From Whitmania pigra (taxonomy: Eukaryota > Annelida > Clitellata > Hirudinida > Haemopidae): a DNA stretch of 64,000 nt. The DNA lies in contig JAJTWR010000070.1 in the NCBI GenBank assembly GCA_021613335.1, positions 1 through 64,000 of the forward strand. The letters run 5' to 3'. Both the position numbers and the translations under genes were made by a program. Under the pieces are notes generated by a model. It saw only the letters and a list, made by a program, of their open reading frames with translations, was not told the origin of the DNA and made no database searches. Positions 50,498 through 61,597 of the stretch are shown one piece after another. The first letter of the stretch is position 1. Each line of letters starts with the position of its first letter.

Positions 50498-52123
50498 TTA
50501 AAAGTTGGCGTCGGCTTTGTCCCACCATAAACGGGTTGCGCCATTATCAGGTCCGCCCAACAGGTCTATTGCTTTTTGTAGGGCAGGGGCGTTGTTGGTT
50601 CGTTCTGTAATGGGGAAATTAATACGTCTGATTTGGGTTTTGGCATCAATTTTTCCGCCGCTGTTATTGATTACCACCGGTATTAATTTGGGGTATCCGG
50701 TACGTCTAAATTCAGACCATGCTTCAGCGCCGTCAGGAAACATGGCAATCCATTTTTGAGTTATGATGCGTTCTAATTTTTTTTCGTTGGTATCATTTTC
50801 ATCCCATTTAATGGTGATGTTTGTGGTAGCTTTGGCATTGTTGTTCGCATTTTTAGGATCTTTGTAGTCGATAGCCGTAGAAGTGTTGTCGTTTAAATAG
50901 TTGCCGACAGGCGCTCCTAATTGGTTAAAAGATTTGCTAATGCCGCTTTCATAAAAAGATTTTGCGCTACCGCCCATATTCCACCCTCTTAGATCTCCTT
51001 CGGCGCGAAGGAAGTCTATTTCAGCTGCGGTCATAAGTTGTATAGGGGTATTTTCGTTAATATATTCGGTATTAATCATAGAAAAATCCACATAATCGCT
51101 TTTTGCTTTGATATTAATTCCGATACGAATACCTTGATAGCGGCCATTGGCGGCGGGGTCTTTGGCCACAGAAAAATACTTAGCCATTCGAGGATCTTTG
51201 TAACCGTTAAGAAACATATCCATCGTAGCAGACATGCGGGTATCGTTCCAAGAAATACTGATGGTGTTTAATGGGTGTTTGATGCCAAATCCGGACACTT
51301 TGGCAATATCGTTATTACGCTCTATCAGACCTCCGTTAGCAGGGTTTACTGCTTTTTCGGCTTCGGCGCGCGCTTTGGCGGGGTCAATTTTTGATATGCG
51401 TACGGCTAAACGTAACCGGAGCGAATTTGCAAAACGAATCCAGTTGTTGTAATTGCCTTTATACAACATGTCGAATTTGGCAAAGGGTTTTGGGATGGGG
51501 TTAGCGGCGATATAAGCTTTTAGTTGCGTTACCGCATTGTCCAAATCGTCAAAAAACGAGTAATAAATATCTTTTTGGGCGTCGTATTCTACCGAAGAAC
51601 TTCCGGAGCCAAAATTGCTATATGGGATAGGGCCATAAGCGTCTGTTACTCGATGCATAGCTTCCACTTTTAAGATACGGGCTATCGCCCAAAAATCAGG
51701 CAGGTCTTTCTCGGCGCCAAGGCGTTTAATTTCTTTGATAGGAGACATCACGTTATCGTATGCAAGTTTAAACATCGCTTGGTTCCATCCGTCTATCAAG
51801 GCATAGTTCATGTTGTTGATATTACCTGCAAATGGAGAAGGAGGAATTAAATAACCTCCGTAAACATCGCCAATAAGGTTTTGCTGCAACTGGTAATCGT
51901 ATGTGGTATTGTTAAAATTAAACATGATAGCCGATTGGATCTGAGGGAAAAAAGCGCCGATATAATTAAAATCGGCTTTTAACAGATCGTCTGCTATATT
52001 CATAGGGTTAGTATTCAGCAATTTGAAATCTTTGGTACAAGAACCCAAAAATAAACTTAGCCCCGTTACCCCAAACAAAGTTTGTTGGATAGGTTTATGA
52101 AAAACAGAAAAAAACTTTTTCAT
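50498..52123 (-). CDS. SusD/RagB-family nutrient-binding outer-membrane lipoprotein
   Basis: A 541-residue lipoprotein (lipobox SLFLGSC, Cys near 29) of the SusD/RagB family (SusD-like_2 form): FNNTTYDYQLQQNLIGDVYGGYLIPPSPFAGNINNMNYALIDGWNQAMF, ARILKVEAMHRVTDAYGPIPYSNFG, FDMLYKGNYNNWIRFANSLRLRLAVRISK and WIAMFPDGAEAWSEFRRTGYPKLIP. It forms the lid of the SusC channel encoded just upstream. The substrate cannot be deduced because no glycosidase or peptidase gene accompanies it. Its start lies 14 bases after the SusC stop. Confidence 0.92.
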   Translation of the reverse strand: MKKFFSVFHKPIQQTLFGVTGLSLFLGSCTKDFKLLNTNPMNIADDLLKADFNYIGAFFPQIQSAIMFNFNNTTYDYQLQQNLIGDVYGGYLIPPSPFAGNINNMNYALIDGWNQAMFKLAYDNVMSPIKEIKRLGAEKDLPDFWAIARILKVEAMHRVTDAYGPIPYSNFGSGSSSVEYDAQKDIYYSFFDDLDNAVTQLKAYIAANPIPKPFAKFDMLYKGNYNNWIRFANSLRLRLAVRISKIDPAKARAEAEKAVNPANGGLIERNNDIAKVSGFGIKHPLNTISISWNDTRMSATMDMFLNGYKDPRMAKYFSVAKDPAANGRYQGIRIGINIKAKSDYVDFSMINTEYINENTPIQLMTAAEIDFLRAEGDLRGWNMGGSAKSFYESGISKSFNQLGAPVGNYLNDNTSTAIDYKDPKNANNNAKATTNITIKWDENDTNEKKLERIITQKWIAMFPDGAEAWSEFRRTGYPKLIPVVINNSGGKIDAKTQIRRINFPITERTNNAPALQKAIDLLGGPDNGATRLWWDKADANF

Positions 52124-52137
52124 CTCAATTTAATATT

Positions 52138-55100
52138 TTAGAATGAAACCTTTAGGTTAAAACCCAAACTACGTAAAGCCGGTTGATTGAATACGTCTAC
52201 GCCTTGCATAAGGTTAGCCGTGGAAACAGTAATATTTGGATCGTATGGCGCTTTAAGCATTAAATATGCCAAGTTACGACCGGCTAAAGAAAGTAATACC
52301 GCGCGAATACGCTTGCCTAATACAGATTTTGGTAAATTATATCCTATCGAAAGTTCTTGGATACGAATGTTAGATCCCTCGTATACATAAGGCTCGCTAA
52401 ATCCCGAGTAACCGCCTACAGCGTGGTAATATTTATCGGCATCAATACCCTCTGTTTGTTTGCCATCGGGCATCACCGCCGGTATATTTACCATATTGTT
52501 GTTATTGCGGGCATTGCCGGAGTTGGCAGAAACTCCGCGTTGGTCAAGATAGGCTTGCGTTACAGAGATTACTTTAAATCCAAAACGTCCGTCTAATAAA
52601 ATACGAGCGGTAAAGTTTTTGTAAGTAAAGGTATTGTTCCAGCCTAAAATAGTTTTAGGAACAGCGGTTCCAAAGGTTTTGTAATCGGCTGCTTTGGTAG
52701 GGTTTCCATTGGCATCCAAAACAACTCTTCCATTGGCATCGCGTTGAAAATAAGAGCCATATATATCTCCAAACGAACCGCCAATTTTTAATACCGACCC
52801 GTACGCGCTATAACTGGGATCAGTTAAATATATTTGTTCAATATTATCGTAAAGTTCTATGATTTTGTTTTTATTGTAAGAGAAGTTAATTCTAGAATTC
52901 CAGTTAAACTCTTTTTTAGCCGTTTTACCCAAATTATAGCTCAGCATGGCTTCTATGCCCTGGTTTTGTACATTACCCGCATTGGTATAGCGTTTAGAGT
53001 ATCCTGTGCCGGGAGGTACCGGAATGCTGAAAAACTGGTTGTAGGTATTCGATTTATAGTAAGTTAAATCTATGGTTAAAAGATTGTTGAAGAAACGAAT
53101 TTCTGTACCTGTTTCAAATGATTTTGTTTTTTCAGGTTTTAACTCATCAAACGGTTTTGTGGCGTTAAATTGAATTTGTCCTTCGGCGTTGATGGTATTA
53201 AGCGGATTGGTTACATATTGAGGCACGGCATTACCCACTATGGCAAAGGAGGCGCGTATTTTTACAAATGAAATTGCTTTTGGCAGTTTCATTAACTGAT
53301 GTAACATCGCATTAGCTCCGATGCTTGGATAGCTATAAGAGCCGTTTGGCGTAAAGGCTAAATTAGATGCCCAATCGTTGCGCAAGGTCATATCTAAATA
53401 AACAATTTCTTTGCAGTTAAAAGATAAACTTCCGAATGCCGCATTTAATCTGGAGTTATTTAGCAACTGGTTGCGTCTAACGCCGTTTTTGGTATTCATG
53501 ACGCTGAAAAAATTGGCATAGTACAGGCCTGCTACATCAGAATCAAAAGATATTCCGTCTGTTTTGCTTACATTGGCGCAGGCGCCTAATATTGCGTTGA
53601 ATCCGATATTTTTAGAAATCGCTTTGTTAATTGTTAGTAAAAAATCGCCGTAGATTTGGGTATAATTAAAATTTTCATAAAAATAACGGCCATTTTCAGC
53701 AGACAGCTCCGCTTGTGTGGTAGCGTATATTTTACGCTCGTAGTTATCATTTGAACGATCGATATTTCCGCGTATTTGTGCCGATAACCAGTCTGTAACC
53801 ATATATTTGGCGCTTGCCCCGACTATATATCTATTCCGTTTTTCAAAAGACAGGTTTCGGTTAATAATCCAGTAAGGATTTTGCTGGATGCCTTCGTTAA
53901 ACAACCAGTTTTGAGACATCAGGTTGCGTGTCGGATCAAAAACTTCGTAAAAGGTGCGGTATTTTGTAAAATCAAGCCCGCGCGGAAACATATACAAACC
54001 GGTTAATGGGTTAAAATACAAACCGCTCACAGGACGGTTGTTTAAGTTTTGTAAAATTACATTGACATTACTTTGTACGTTCAGTTTGTTGTCTGATAAA
54101 TATGCATTTTGTTTAAACGTAAAATTGTGACGATTTAGGGTATTATTAGATATAATGCCTTTGGAAGCCGTATTGGCATAAGAGAAATAGTTTTGCGTTT
54201 TATCATTGCCTGTTGATGCGGAGACGGAATTAATCCAGGCGCTGCCGGTTTGAAAAAAGTCGCCGATATTATCTTGCGCGTTAGCAATTTTTGAGCCCCA
54301 ACTATCATAAGAGCCGTTAGCGGTTTGGCCATAATTGTTTTGCAGTTTAGGGAGTAATACCGCTTTGTCTATTACAAAATTACTTGACAGGTCTATTTTA
54401 TCCATACCCGACAGACCTTTTTTGGTTGTAATCATTACTACGCCGTTAGAAGCCGCAGAACCGTATAGCGCAGCCGCTGCAGCGCCTTTTAACACGCTGA
54501 TGCTCTCGATATCATCCGAATTTAAGTTTGAGATACCATCGCCCGAGTCTCGGCCGCCGCCATATAAATTGTCAATCTGTTGACTTGTACTATTGTTAAT
54601 AGGCATTCCATCAACTACAAACAAGGCATTGTTGTTTCCTTGTATAGATTTAGAACCGCGCATAACCACTTTAACCGAGCCCCCGGAGCCCGAAGAAGTT
54701 CTGTTGATGGTTACCCCGGATATCTTACCGGCCAGTGAATTCATCAAATTAGGATCTTTAGCCGTTTCCAGTTCTTTGCCTTCAACTGTTTGCGCTGCAT
54801 AAGTAGTTGATTTTGCAGTTCTTACAACCCCTAAAGCCGCCACGGTAACTTGATTTAAGGTGTCAATGCTTTGGTTAAGTATGATGTTAACGACTTGATT
54901 TCCCAACACCTTTACTTCTTTGCTTTCATAACCCACAGAAGTGATTCTGAGCGTTACATTTTTTTCATTTTTTAGTTGAATGCTAAATTCTCCATTTGCA
55001 TTGCTTGAAGTTACTATTTGAGTATTTAAAACTCTTACCCCGGCCATCGGAATAGGATTCTGTTTGGCGTCTTTTACGGTTCCGGAGATTTTTTGCTGTG

Positions 55101-55170
55101 CGTAAGCGCTTAAGTTACACAACAAGAAACCAAAAATACATAAATACAAAATATTAGTTTTATTTTTCAT
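52138..55170 (-). CDS. SusC/RagA-family TonB-linked outer-membrane protein
   Basis: A 1010-residue receptor. Signal peptide, then a carboxypeptidase-like regulatory domain (KISGTVKDAKQNPIPMAGVRVLN, SNANGEFSIQ, VTLRITSVGYESKEV), a TonB-interacting plug (VTVAALGVVRTAKST, NLMNSLAGKISGVTINRTSSGSGGSVKVVMRGSKSIQGNNNALFVVDGMPINNS), and a 22-strand barrel ending LRSLGFNLKVSF. The order SusC then SusD is usual. No regulatory gene such as a hybrid kinase or FecR/sigma pair is adjacent. Confidence 0.94.
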   Translation of the reverse strand: MKNKTNILYLCIFGFLLCNLSAYAQQKISGTVKDAKQNPIPMAGVRVLNTQIVTSSNANGEFSIQLKNEKNVTLRITSVGYESKEVKVLGNQVVNIILNQSIDTLNQVTVAALGVVRTAKSTTYAAQTVEGKELETAKDPNLMNSLAGKISGVTINRTSSGSGGSVKVVMRGSKSIQGNNNALFVVDGMPINNSTSQQIDNLYGGGRDSGDGISNLNSDDIESISVLKGAAAAALYGSAASNGVVMITTKKGLSGMDKIDLSSNFVIDKAVLLPKLQNNYGQTANGSYDSWGSKIANAQDNIGDFFQTGSAWINSVSASTGNDKTQNYFSYANTASKGIISNNTLNRHNFTFKQNAYLSDNKLNVQSNVNVILQNLNNRPVSGLYFNPLTGLYMFPRGLDFTKYRTFYEVFDPTRNLMSQNWLFNEGIQQNPYWIINRNLSFEKRNRYIVGASAKYMVTDWLSAQIRGNIDRSNDNYERKIYATTQAELSAENGRYFYENFNYTQIYGDFLLTINKAISKNIGFNAILGACANVSKTDGISFDSDVAGLYYANFFSVMNTKNGVRRNQLLNNSRLNAAFGSLSFNCKEIVYLDMTLRNDWASNLAFTPNGSYSYPSIGANAMLHQLMKLPKAISFVKIRASFAIVGNAVPQYVTNPLNTINAEGQIQFNATKPFDELKPEKTKSFETGTEIRFFNNLLTIDLTYYKSNTYNQFFSIPVPPGTGYSKRYTNAGNVQNQGIEAMLSYNLGKTAKKEFNWNSRINFSYNKNKIIELYDNIEQIYLTDPSYSAYGSVLKIGGSFGDIYGSYFQRDANGRVVLDANGNPTKAADYKTFGTAVPKTILGWNNTFTYKNFTARILLDGRFGFKVISVTQAYLDQRGVSANSGNARNNNNMVNIPAVMPDGKQTEGIDADKYYHAVGGYSGFSEPYVYEGSNIRIQELSIGYNLPKSVLGKRIRAVLLSLAGRNLAYLMLKAPYDPNITVSTANLMQGVDVFNQPALRSLGFNLKVSF

Positions 55171-55874
55171 CGTAATGGATAATATAATTTTGCCAACAGG
55201 ATAAATAATAGAATGATTTAACGGTTTAAATTCAAAAAAGAAGCTGCCGGAGTTTTTACGGTTAGCTTATCGTTTGTATAAACGGTTGTTTTTGTCATTT
55301 TAATTACCGAAACGGCAAGGATACAACCGCATAGAATATTTTATTTTTATCGCTGATTTTTTCATGCGGGATTTTGTATATCTCTTCGGTTAAAAAAACC
55401 AGACTACGCTTTGCGCAAAAAAACGATTTTATGCAGATGGTAATATATTGGTTTTTTTAACGAACAAGCTTAAAGGTTTGCTTTAGCATACTTATTCGGA
55501 AATATAAAAGGAGAAATTAATTTTACGAATTTCATCATTTGGCATAAATTAATATGATCGAATTTGTTATTTGATAACGTTATTATACGCATGTATATGT
55601 AACGATTTATTTACAATTAAATTATTGGTTGGTAAATGAATTATTTAAAAAGTTTAACTCCTCCGAAAACGACGATAATAAGCCTGTTAGGAGGCTGATT
55701 TCTACTAAGTATCGTATAACGTTTGTAAAAGATTGCGTTCTGAATGAACAAACCGATTTATAAAGAGTTTGTTGGGATGGATGTTGGGATAAATTACATC
55801 GCTTTGTTATCTTGGCGATTTTATAATTCTGAAAACTCCCAAAGGCTATTGTTGCGATAAATATATTTGCTTGA
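55171..55874. other. Intergenic region between susC-like gene and ilvA
   Basis: About 700 bases with no convincing gene. A GTTAT-TTG-ATAAC inverted repeat lies near 55570. An 89-codon frame on the minus strand (55622-55891) has no coding character and overlaps the ilvA end. The promoter for the susC-like gene must be here but no clear box was found. Confidence 0.4.
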
Positions 55875-57122
55875 TTAAACCAAATATTCAAATAAGGTTT
55901 GGTCTTGGTTAAGTTCTATAATATCGAATTTAAAATCTTTCATCCGCTGTATTAAACCGGTATAATCTTCTTTGTTGCTTAGTTCAATGCCTACCAAGGC
56001 AGGGCCGTTTTCGCGTTCGGTTTTTTTGATAAACTCAAAACGGGTAATATCGTCTTGAGGGCCTAATACATTGGTTACAAATAATTTTAAAGCGCCTGGT
56101 CTTTGCGGAAAACGAACGATAAAATAATGTTTCAAGCCTTCAAACAGCAAAGATTTTTCTTTGATTTCTTGCATGCGCTCAATATCATTGTTGCCGCCGC
56201 TGATAATGCAAACTACGGTTTTGTTTACAATTTCATCCGCAAGGTAGTCTAACGAGGCAACGGTTAATGCGCCGGCAGGTTCAACAACAATGGCGTCTTC
56301 GTTATAAAGTTTTAAAATAGACGTGCATATTTTTCCTTCGGGTACCAATAATATTTCATCAAGCAGATCTTTACAGATGTTAAAGGTTTTTTCTCCGATT
56401 CGTTTTACTGCGGCCCCGTCTACAAAAGAATCTATATGATCTAAAGTAACCGGTTGGCCTTGCTCTAAAGCTGTTTTCATGGAAGGAGCGCCCATTGGCT
56501 CAACGCCAATCAGTTTGATAGCGGGATTTGCTGATTTAAGGCATAAACTTAGTCCTGAGGCCAATCCGCCGCCGCCAATGGGCATTATCATGACGTCTAA
56601 ATGAGGAAGGTCTTCTAATATTTCAAGCCCAATGGTTCCTTGTCCTTCAATCACTAATTCATCATCAAAAGGAGGAATAAAGGTCATTGCCTTTTGTCGG
56701 GTATATTTTAAGGCTTGGTAAAGGCAATCATCAAAAGTATCGCCTGTCAGCACAATTTCAACATAAGAGCCGCCAAACATTTTGGTTTGCTTTACTTTTT
56801 GTTTGGGCGTAATCTCAGGCATAAAAATAACCCCTTTAACGGCCAGTTTGTTACAACTGAATGCTACGCCTTGGGCATGATTGCCCGCGCTTGCGCACAC
56901 TACCCCTTTGGCTAAAGCCGACGCGTTAAGCGATGAAATTTTATTGTAAGCGCCTCGTATTTTATAGGAGCGAACGGTTTGTAAATCTTCTCGTTTAAGG
57001 TAAATTTTGGCATTGTATTTTGTAGATAAACTTGCATTAAATTCGAGCGGGGTACGTTTTACAACTTCTTTTAATCGTTTTATGGCGGCAGTAAAATCAA
57101 ACTGAGGTTTGTTGTTTGTCAT
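55875..57122 (-). CDS. ilvA: Threonine dehydratase, biosynthetic
   Basis: A 415-residue PLP enzyme that deaminates threonine to 2-oxobutanoate for isoleucine synthesis. Lys in VRSYKIRGAYNK holds PLP; ASAGNHAQGVAFSC, the Gly loop IGGGGLASGL and a serine-type SGGNND near the end of the catalytic domain are present. The C-terminal 80 residues (HYFIVRFPQRPGALKLF, TRFEFIKKTERENGPALVGIEL) form an ACT-like domain for allosteric control. It closes the leu operon on the minus strand. Confidence 0.94.
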   Translation of the reverse strand: MTNNKPQFDFTAAIKRLKEVVKRTPLEFNASLSTKYNAKIYLKREDLQTVRSYKIRGAYNKISSLNASALAKGVVCASAGNHAQGVAFSCNKLAVKGVIFMPEITPKQKVKQTKMFGGSYVEIVLTGDTFDDCLYQALKYTRQKAMTFIPPFDDELVIEGQGTIGLEILEDLPHLDVMIMPIGGGGLASGLSLCLKSANPAIKLIGVEPMGAPSMKTALEQGQPVTLDHIDSFVDGAAVKRIGEKTFNICKDLLDEILLVPEGKICTSILKLYNEDAIVVEPAGALTVASLDYLADEIVNKTVVCIISGGNNDIERMQEIKEKSLLFEGLKHYFIVRFPQRPGALKLFVTNVLGPQDDITRFEFIKKTERENGPALVGIELSNKEDYTGLIQRMKDFKFDIIELNQDQTLFEYLV

Positions 57123-57197
57123 TATAAATTATAAAATGCCTTTTTATGGGGGTATAAATCTTTTTTAAAGATATTTCAATTGTTTTTGAAATTAATA

Positions 57198-58355
57198 TTA
57201 AACGGCGTTTAAAGCTACCAGTTTATTCAGGTCTTCGTCTTTAATGTCTTTTTTACGATCTGCTAACTCTAAAAAGGCGGTATAAACGGCGGTAAGTTGT
57301 TCTTTATTCAACTGATGGCCTAAACGTTCTAAATGAAATTTTAAAGCGTGACGACCGCTTCTGGCAGTTAAAACAATAGATGCATGAGGGAACCCAACGT
57401 CTTCGGGTTTAATAATTTCATAGTTTTCACGATTTTTTAAAATGCCGTCTTGATGTATGCCTGAGCTATGGGCGAATGCATTAGCCCCCACAATAGCTTT
57501 ATTAGGCTGCACAGGCATATTCATTTTAGCGCGTACCATATGGCTGATTTGGTAAAAACGGGTTGCGTCAATTTGGGTATGCAAACCTAAATGATGAGTT
57601 TTTAAAATCATAACTACTTCTTCCATAGAAGTATTTCCGGCGCGTTCGCCAATGCCGTTTATGGTACATTCTACCTGACGGGCGCCGTTTTGTAATCCGA
57701 AGATGGCATTTGCCGTAGCTAAGCCCAAATCGTTATGGCAGTGTACCGAAATTATGGTTTTATTGATATTTTTAACATTTTCTTTTAAGTATTTGATTTT
57801 AGCTCCATATTGGTCTGGCAGGCAATAACCGTTAGTATCCGGAATGTTTAAAACCGTAGCTCCGGCAGCCACAACGGCTTCTATCATTTTGGACAGATAT
57901 TGTATATCTGCCCGACCGGCATCTTCAGCATAAAACTCTACATCCTCAACAAATCTTTTAGCATATTTTACCGCTTCAACGGCTCGTTCTAAAGTTTCTT
58001 CGCGAGTGCTGTTAAATTTATATTTGATGTGTACGTCTGAAGAGCCTATGCCGGTATGTATACGCGGACGTTTTGCGTATTTCAAAGCTTCGGCAGCCGC
58101 GTCAATATCGGCTTTATTGGCTCGCGTCAGCGCACAAACCACCGGAGTTTTTACGGCCTTGGAGATTTCAATTACGCTATTAAAATCACCCGGGCTTGAA
58201 ATAGGGAAACCCGCTTCTATTATATCAACGCCCAAGGATTCGAGAGCTTTTGCGATTTCGATTTTTTGCTTGGTATCCAACTGGCAGCCTGGAACTTGTT
58301 CGCCGTCTCTTAATGTGGTGTCGAAAATATAGACTTTATTAGGGTCGTGTAACAT
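57198..58355 (-). CDS. leuA: 2-isopropylmalate synthase, short form without regulatory domain
   Basis: A 385-residue enzyme of the DRE-TIM family: [28 protein letters not shown] catalytic segment, [47 protein letters not shown] and [23 protein letters not shown]. It condenses acetyl-CoA with 2-oxoisovalerate. It lacks the C-terminal LeuA allosteric domain (E. coli LeuA has about 523 residues), so leucine inhibition by that domain is not expected. Close relatives (citramalate or homocitrate synthases) are the alternative, but the leu neighbours settle it. Confidence 0.9.
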   Translation of the reverse strand: MLHDPNKVYIFDTTLRDGEQVPGCQLDTKQKIEIAKALESLGVDIIEAGFPISSPGDFNSVIEISKAVKTPVVCALTRANKADIDAAAEALKYAKRPRIHTGIGSSDVHIKYKFNSTREETLERAVEAVKYAKRFVEDVEFYAEDAGRADIQYLSKMIEAVVAAGATVLNIPDTNGYCLPDQYGAKIKYLKENVKNINKTIISVHCHNDLGLATANAIFGLQNGARQVECTINGIGERAGNTSMEEVVMILKTHHLGLHTQIDATRFYQISHMVRAKMNMPVQPNKAIVGANAFAHSSGIHQDGILKNRENYEIIKPEDVGFPHASIVLTARSGRHALKFHLERLGHQLNKEQLTAVYTAFLELADRKKDIKDEDLNKLVALNAV

Positions 58356-58359
58356 AGTT

Positions 58360-59451
58360 TTAAGAATTAATGACTTGTTGAGATAAAAATTTTAATACCG
58401 ATTTACCCATTTCGGCAGTGCCGAGTACTTTGCTGCCGTTGGCGGTTTGGTCGGCAATATCGTTTGTTCTGAAACCTTCTTTCAAAACGGCCGCAACGGT
58501 ATCAAGCAATGTTTTGGCTTCTTTTTTCAGTCCGAAACTAATTTCGAGCATAAGAGCGGCAGAGAGAATGGAGGCCAACGGGTTTGCTAAATTTTTTCCG
58601 GCAATATCGTGTGCGGAGCCATGTATGGGTTCGTAAAAACCGACCCCATCGCCGATAGATGCAGAAGCCAGCATGCCCATAGAACCTGCAATTTGCGAAG
58701 CCTCGTCAGTTAAAATATCTCCAAATAAATTAGCCGTTAACGCTACGTCAAACTGTTTGGGCTCTTTAATTAATTGCATGGCGGCATTATCAATAAACAT
58801 GTGTTCGGTTGTTACGTCGGGGTATTCTTTGGCTACGGTTTGTACTACTTCACGCCATAAACGGGAAGTTTCCAAAACGTTTGCTTTATCTATAGACGTT
58901 ACTTTTTTTCGGCGCTGCCTTGCTGCCTGATAGGCTTTATGGGCAATGCGTTCTACTTCATACCTGCTGTAAATCATCAAATCAGAAGCGGTTTGCCCAT
59001 CTTCAGAACGTTTTTTCTCTCCAAAGTAAACATCGCCGGTTAATTCGCGGAAGAAAAGAATATCCGTTCCTTTTAAAATTTCGGCCTTAATGCTCGAAGC
59101 ATGTAATAACTCATCAAACAAAAGAACAGGACGCAAGTTGGCGTACAAGCCTAATTCTTTTCTGATTTTTAATAGCCCTTGCTCCGGTCGTACTTTTAAA
59201 GAAGGGTTGTTATCATATTTAGCATGGCCAATGGCTCCAAAAAGAATAGCGTCTGATTTACGAGCCTTATCTAAGGTTTCATCAGGTAAGGGATTGCCCG
59301 TTGCCTCAATGGCCGCATGGCCCATCAGAGCCTGTTCAAAAGTAAATTCATGACCAAAATTTTCAGCAATTTGCGCCAAAACAGCTTTACCCCATGCGGT
59401 AACTTCTGGCCCTATCCCATCGCCCGGAATTATTAAAATGTGCTTTTTCAT
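58360..59451 (-). CDS. leuB: 3-isopropylmalate dehydrogenase
   Basis: A 363-residue NAD-dependent enzyme that oxidises and decarboxylates 3-isopropylmalate. Family pieces: [115 protein letters not shown] and [18 protein letters not shown]. It lies four bases upstream of leuA. Confidence 0.96.
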   Translation of the reverse strand: MKKHILIIPGDGIGPEVTAWGKAVLAQIAENFGHEFTFEQALMGHAAIEATGNPLPDETLDKARKSDAILFGAIGHAKYDNNPSLKVRPEQGLLKIRKELGLYANLRPVLLFDELLHASSIKAEILKGTDILFFRELTGDVYFGEKKRSEDGQTASDLMIYSRYEVERIAHKAYQAARQRRKKVTSIDKANVLETSRLWREVVQTVAKEYPDVTTEHMFIDNAAMQLIKEPKQFDVALTANLFGDILTDEASQIAGSMGMLASASIGDGVGFYEPIHGSAHDIAGKNLANPLASILSAALMLEISFGLKKEAKTLLDTVAAVLKEGFRTNDIADQTANGSKVLGTAEMGKSVLKFLSQQVINS

Positions 59452-59465
59452 CTGTATTTATTTGC

Positions 59466-60932
59466 TTAGGCAAATTCTTCTAATGCGGTTTGTATATGTT
59501 CATTGATTTTTATTTCTCCTTTATCTAATACCAAACGATAATTGATGCAATTTGGCAAATCGGTTTCAAAGTGGTTAACGTAAATTAACGTGAGCCCATG
59601 GGCGCTTATTTGGTCGACAAGTTGATTAAAATACCGGATTTGTTGTTGATCTAAACCCTGACAAGGTTCATCTAAAATCAATAACGCAGGATTTTTTATG
59701 ATAGCGCGGGCTAAAAGCGTTAATTTTTGTTTACCGAGCGGCAGAGTTTGTAGTTTTTCGTTTTTTACCGCCTTTAGCCCAAACAAGCAAACCAGCTCGT
59801 TTACTTTTTGTTTTTGCGCATAGCTAGGCTGTTGAAATAGCCCAACGCTGTCAAATAATCCTGAGGCAATGCTTTGCCATACCGTATAGCTGCCATCAAA
59901 ATACCAATGCATTTCGGGGGTGATTAAGCCCACGCGCTTTTTAATCTCCCAAATACTTTCTCCGCAGCCCGTTTTGTTGCCAAAAAGATAAATATCATTG
60001 CCGTATGCTTGCGGATGATCGCCGTTTAATAAGCTTAATAAAGTAGATTTGCCCGAGCCGTTGCGCCCCTGCAATAACCATCGCTGACCGGCCTTTACCT
60101 CCCAGTTTATATTTTTTAATACCTGTTTATGGCCGTAACGAACGTTCACGCCCTTCATTTCAACAATTTGAGAGGCGCTGTAATTTGGCTTTTCGCTTAA
60201 AAAGCGAGGCAACGCCAATAAAGATGCCTGACCAATTTCGGTTCTTGTTGGTAAAGTTTTTTCAACTATTTGTTGTTGTTCTATTGCTGCAAAACGAAGG
60301 TTGATTTTCGGCAAGTCATAATTATTGGTAATCAAGATTAAGGTAACGCCCTCTTGATTTAGTTGTGCTAATAAAATGTTTAGATTTGCTCTACAACAGG
60401 CGTCTAATCCGATATAGGGTTGATCAATAATCAATAATTGCGGCTTTAGCCACAGGGCTTTTACCAATTGTAGTTTTTTGTGCTCGCCGCCCGAAAGCTC
60501 TATTAATTGAGTATCGTGCGCATGGCAAAAATTTAAGGCTTCTTTAATGGGCGCTAAGACTGCTGTATTGAGCTTATGCGCTAAACCGTATTGTTGCAAT
60601 TCTGCCCCAACGGTAAGGGTATCTTTACTTTGTTTATAATTGTATCTTTGTTGATAATAAAAATTTTTATCTCCTTCTAAATTGGTAAATTGATAGTGGT
60701 CGGCTACAAAGAGATTCAAAGAGGGTAAATGACTTTTTTTATCATAATGAAAAGTTATTTCGCCTGTAAAATGAGTAGCATGAGCTATCGAACTTGCCAA
60801 AACTGTTTTACCGCTTCCGCTTTGTCCGCTTAAAATCCAACAATCGCCTGGGGCAATAACCCAATTCAAATTCTTCAAAACGGTTTTTGAACCGTAATGC
60901 AAATTTAAATTTTTGATATAGACCCTTACCAT
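59466..60932 (-). CDS. Duplicated ABC ATPase, ModF/PhrA-like
   Basis: A 488-residue soluble protein with two ABC domains. Domain 1: Walker A SGQSGSGKTVLAS, signature LSGGEHKKLQLVKAL, Walker B LLIIDQPYIGLD. Domain 2: GRNGSGKSTLLSLL, a degenerate signature (LPLGKQKLTLLARAI instead of LSGGQ) and LLILDEPCQGLD. The order and length match ModF/photorepair-type proteins, cytoplasmic ATPases whose molybdate-linked role is poorly established. No permease is nearby. It sits inside the leu operon between leuD and leuB. Confidence 0.85.
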   Translation of the reverse strand: MVRVYIKNLNLHYGSKTVLKNLNWVIAPGDCWILSGQSGSGKTVLASSIAHATHFTGEITFHYDKKSHLPSLNLFVADHYQFTNLEGDKNFYYQQRYNYKQSKDTLTVGAELQQYGLAHKLNTAVLAPIKEALNFCHAHDTQLIELSGGEHKKLQLVKALWLKPQLLIIDQPYIGLDACCRANLNILLAQLNQEGVTLILITNNYDLPKINLRFAAIEQQQIVEKTLPTRTEIGQASLLALPRFLSEKPNYSASQIVEMKGVNVRYGHKQVLKNINWEVKAGQRWLLQGRNGSGKSTLLSLLNGDHPQAYGNDIYLFGNKTGCGESIWEIKKRVGLITPEMHWYFDGSYTVWQSIASGLFDSVGLFQQPSYAQKQKVNELVCLFGLKAVKNEKLQTLPLGKQKLTLLARAIIKNPALLILDEPCQGLDQQQIRYFNQLVDQISAHGLTLIYVNHFETDLPNCINYRLVLDKGEIKINEHIQTALEEFA

Positions 60933-60938
60933 TTTTAT

Positions 60939-61550
60939 TTATAGCAGTTTACCTTTTAATAAATGGATTGATTTTGCCTCGTATGCTTCTATTAAGGTTT
61001 TATTATCTAAAATAAAATCAATATCATCGTAGCCGTTAATTAAGCAGGCTTTTTTATAAGGATTGATTTCAAACGGTATGTTTTCGCCTGTGGCGTTGTT
61101 GGTTAATGTTTGCTGCTCCAGATTTACCGTTAAGGTGGCCTGATGATTTTTGGCGACCGCATTAAAAATACCGGTTAAGAACGCTTCGCTTACCTGAACG
61201 GGCAACAAACCGTTGTTTAAAGCGTTGCCTTTGAAAATATCGGCAAAGAAACTGCTGATTACCACTTCAAAGCCATAATCTTGGATAGCCCAAGCGGCAT
61301 GTTCGCGACTACTGCCACAGCCAAAATTTTTTCCCGCAACAAGCGCTTTGCCGGTATAGGTTTGATCGTTTAATACAAAATCGGATTTAGGTTTATTGTT
61401 GCTGTCAAATCGCCAGTCGCGAAAAAGATTTTCTCCAAATCCTTCGCGGGTGGTTGCTTTTAAAAACCGAGCCGGAATAATTTGGTCGGTATCAATATTT
61501 TCAATCGGTAAAGGAACTACCGTAGAAGTTAATGTTTTGTATTTTTTCAT
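60939..61550 (-). CDS. leuD: 3-isopropylmalate dehydratase small subunit
   Basis: A 203-residue swivel-domain subunit: [57 protein letters not shown] and NNGLLPVQ. With LeuC it isomerises 2- to 3-isopropylmalate. Six bases separate it from the ATPase gene. It is separated from leuC by two unrelated genes, which is unusual because the subunits are normally adjacent. Confidence 0.96.
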   Translation of the reverse strand: MKKYKTLTSTVVPLPIENIDTDQIIPARFLKATTREGFGENLFRDWRFDSNNKPKSDFVLNDQTYTGKALVAGKNFGCGSSREHAAWAIQDYGFEVVISSFFADIFKGNALNNGLLPVQVSEAFLTGIFNAVAKNHQATLTVNLEQQTLTNNATGENIPFEINPYKKACLINGYDDIDFILDNKTLIEAYEAKSIHLLKGKLL

Positions 61551-61597
61551 ACTCCGGAACCCTTTAAAGATTTTTTATTTTTTTACGCATGATGATT

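Noticed and set aside
55622..55891. 89-codon minus-strand frame after ilvA
   Set aside because: Composition is not coding-like, it overlaps the ilvA end, and no start signal or partner supports it.
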